This document shows, one piece after another, positions 6,390-7,329 of a DNA stretch of 7,329 nt. The notes beneath the pieces were generated by a model that did not search any database, was not told the DNA's origin, and worked only from the letters and a program-made list of their open reading frames with translations. The DNA lies in NCBI GenBank assembly GCA_022013635.1, contig JAKLPX010000247.1:1-7329 (forward strand), in the 5' to 3' direction. Each line of letters opens with the position of its first letter. Position 1 is the first letter of the stretch. The position numbers and the translations under genes were made by a program. The DNA is from Candidatus Delongbacteria bacterium. GTDB lineage: Bacteria > UBA4055.

Positions 6390-6989
6390 ATGAAGATACT
6401 GCTGTTAGATAATTACGATTCTTTTACATACAATCTCAAATCTTTACTTGAAACATCCGTTGATAATGCCGAAGTAAAAGTCAGAAGGAATAGAGACAAA
6501 CAAATATTCAATGAAAATTTTGATATGCTCGTTATTTCACCGGGCCCGATGACCTGGAAAGAAACCGGTATATTGAAAGAGCTTTTTGAGAAGAAAATAA
6601 TACCTGAGAAAATCCCTGTTCTCGGAATTTGTCTTGGTATGCAGTTCGTAGCAGGTTATTATGGTTATGAAGTCGGCATGATCAGCAATCCTGTTCACGG
6701 TTATCAGGCAGAAATTGAACATATTGACGATCCTTTGTTTAAAAACATTCCCGCTAATTTTCTTGTAGCCCGTTATAATTCTCTCGGGCTTGCTTCTTTC
6801 GGAAAAGAGCAGGAAAAAGATGGACCATTGGAGTTTATCGCATTTGAAAAAGATTCAGGCTCAGTGATGGCGCTTAGGCATAAGACTCTCCCCTTTGCAG
6901 GATTTCAATTTCATCCTGAAAGTTTTTTGACCGAATACGGAGCTCAGTTAATTAAAAATTTCATGGAATTGTATGTCGAAAATAAATGA
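6390..6989 (+). CDS. pabA: Class I glutamine amidotransferase, PabA (TrpG-like) component II
   Basis: 199 residues, normal for the family. It would hydrolyse glutamine and pass ammonia to PabB, which converts chorismate to 4-amino-4-deoxychorismate, the precursor of p-aminobenzoate and folate. Motifs: LLLDNYDSFTYNL (4-16), VISPGP (48-53), the nucleophile elbow GICLGMQ with C81, RYNSL (128-132), RHKTLP (163-168) and FQFHPES with H175 and E177 completing the Cys-His-Glu triad. Departures from the usual text are M84 where His is common (GxCLGHQ), WKETG in place of the common P-containing turn after SPGP, and RYNSL for RYHSL; none removes a catalytic residue. The ATG at 6390 gives the canonical N-terminus. 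The next gene starts inside its 3' end, suggesting translational coupling. In some bacteria one such subunit also serves anthranilate synthase (TrpG); the neighbour favours PabA as the main role. Confidence 0.88.
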   Translation: MKILLLDNYDSFTYNLKSLLETSVDNAEVKVRRNRDKQIFNENFDMLVISPGPMTWKETGILKELFEKKIIPEKIPVLGICLGMQFVAGYYGYEVGMISNPVHGYQAEIEHIDDPLFKNIPANFLVARYNSLGLASFGKEQEKDGPLEFIAFEKDSGSVMALRHKTLPFAGFQFHPESFLTEYGAQLIKNFMELYVENK

Positions 6990-7329
6990 AACCATATTTA
7001 ATATTGAACAAAAATGGGATATTGATCTCCTCTTTTCAATTACCGAAAAATATAACGGTGTTTGCCTTTTTACTTCAGTTGATGATGAAAATTACGGCAA
7101 AAATATTGTAGGCATCAATCCTGTCCTGAAGATTAATTCCATTGAACAGATTGATAAATTGCTTGAATTGAACCGTTCGGATTCCGATCTTCCGCTGATG
7201 CTCGGTTATGTTGCTTATGATTTTAAGGATGAGATCGAAGAAAAAGGTCTTTATTCAGATCTGCATGAAAGAATTTTCCCGGACATTCACTTTTCGGTTT
7301 TTGAATATTATCTTATAGCTGATAATTCC
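6973..7329 (+). CDS. pabB: Aminodeoxychorismate synthase component I, N-terminal part, cut by the right edge
   Basis: The ATG at 6973 opens 119 codons to the window end without a stop. The visible part is the N-terminal domain of the chorismate-binding (TrpE/PabB/MenF) superfamily: CLFTS followed by GKNIVGINP, then MLGYVAYDF and FPDIHFSVFEYYLIADN, which correspond to the LLES...GLDP, GYxGYD and LPDxxFxxY...D blocks of anthranilate synthase I. The LLES-type tryptophan feedback site of TrpE is replaced by LFTS, which favours PabB over TrpE. The catalytic chorismate-binding domain is beyond the edge. It overlaps pabA by 17 bases in another frame, typical of coupled synthesis of paired subunits. 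Whether a pabC lyase is fused or adjacent cannot be seen. Confidence 0.8.
   Translation, partial: MSKINETIFNIEQKWDIDLLFSITEKYNGVCLFTSVDDENYGKNIVGINPVLKINSIEQIDKLLELNRSDSDLPLMLGYVAYDFKDEIEEKGLYSDLHERIFPDIHFSVFEYYLIADNS

Noticed and set aside
6346..6412. Tiny upstream frames: 10 codons from 6346 to 6378 and 16 codons from 6362 to 6412, the latter overlapping the pabA start
   Set aside because: No ribosome binding sites and no run of regulatory codons; lengths are expected by chance in AT-rich DNA.

Overview
The window looks like an AT-rich chromosomal segment from the Ignavibacteria/Chlorobi side of the Bacteroidota (FCB) group. The main reasons are a type IX secretion (T9SS) sorting domain of the 'QNYPNPFNP...' type on a very large secreted protein, an RdgB-like protein that resembles Ignavibacteria homologues as I remember them, and several possible promoters that fit the Bacteroidota TTTG/TAnnTTTG pattern better than TTGACA/TATAAT. 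The assignment rests on recognition by eye; no search was run.

Layout from left to right. (a) 1-55, minus strand: the first 18 codons of a possible lipoprotein gene running off the left edge. (b) 149-631, plus strand: most of an RdgB/HAM1 nucleotide-sanitation pyrophosphatase whose N-terminal 35-40 residues cannot be found in frame. (c) 610-640: a terminator between convergent genes that serves the minus-strand gene best and overlaps the last rdgB codons. (d) 662-4270, minus strand: a 1202-residue multidomain secreted protein with signal peptide, Ig-like repeats, two jelly-roll (choice-of-anchor J/MAM-like) modules and a T9SS C-terminal signal. (e) 4271-4402: a gap with a strong ribosome binding site, an imperfect inverted repeat and a terminator-like hairpin. 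(f) 4403-6061, minus strand: a biotin-dependent carboxyltransferase (pyruvate carboxylase subunit B/oxaloacetate decarboxylase alpha/transcarboxylase 5S family) without its own biotinyl domain. (g) 6062-6389: a divergent intergenic region dominated by a 125-base stem-loop with about 33-base arms. (h) 6390-7329, plus strand: pabA and the start of pabB, overlapping by 17 bases, for p-aminobenzoate (folate) synthesis.

The genes do not form one pathway. They look like separate housekeeping units (nucleotide sanitation, anaplerotic or propionate-type carboxyl transfer, folate precursor synthesis) around one large exported surface protein. pabA-pabB is the only clear operon. I see no CRISPR array, transposase, tRNA, rRNA or defence system, and no convincing undescribed system. 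The items that most deserve a second look are the stem-loop at 6161-6285, the disrupted start of rdgB against a divergent lipoprotein-like start, and the inverted repeat at 4340-4392.
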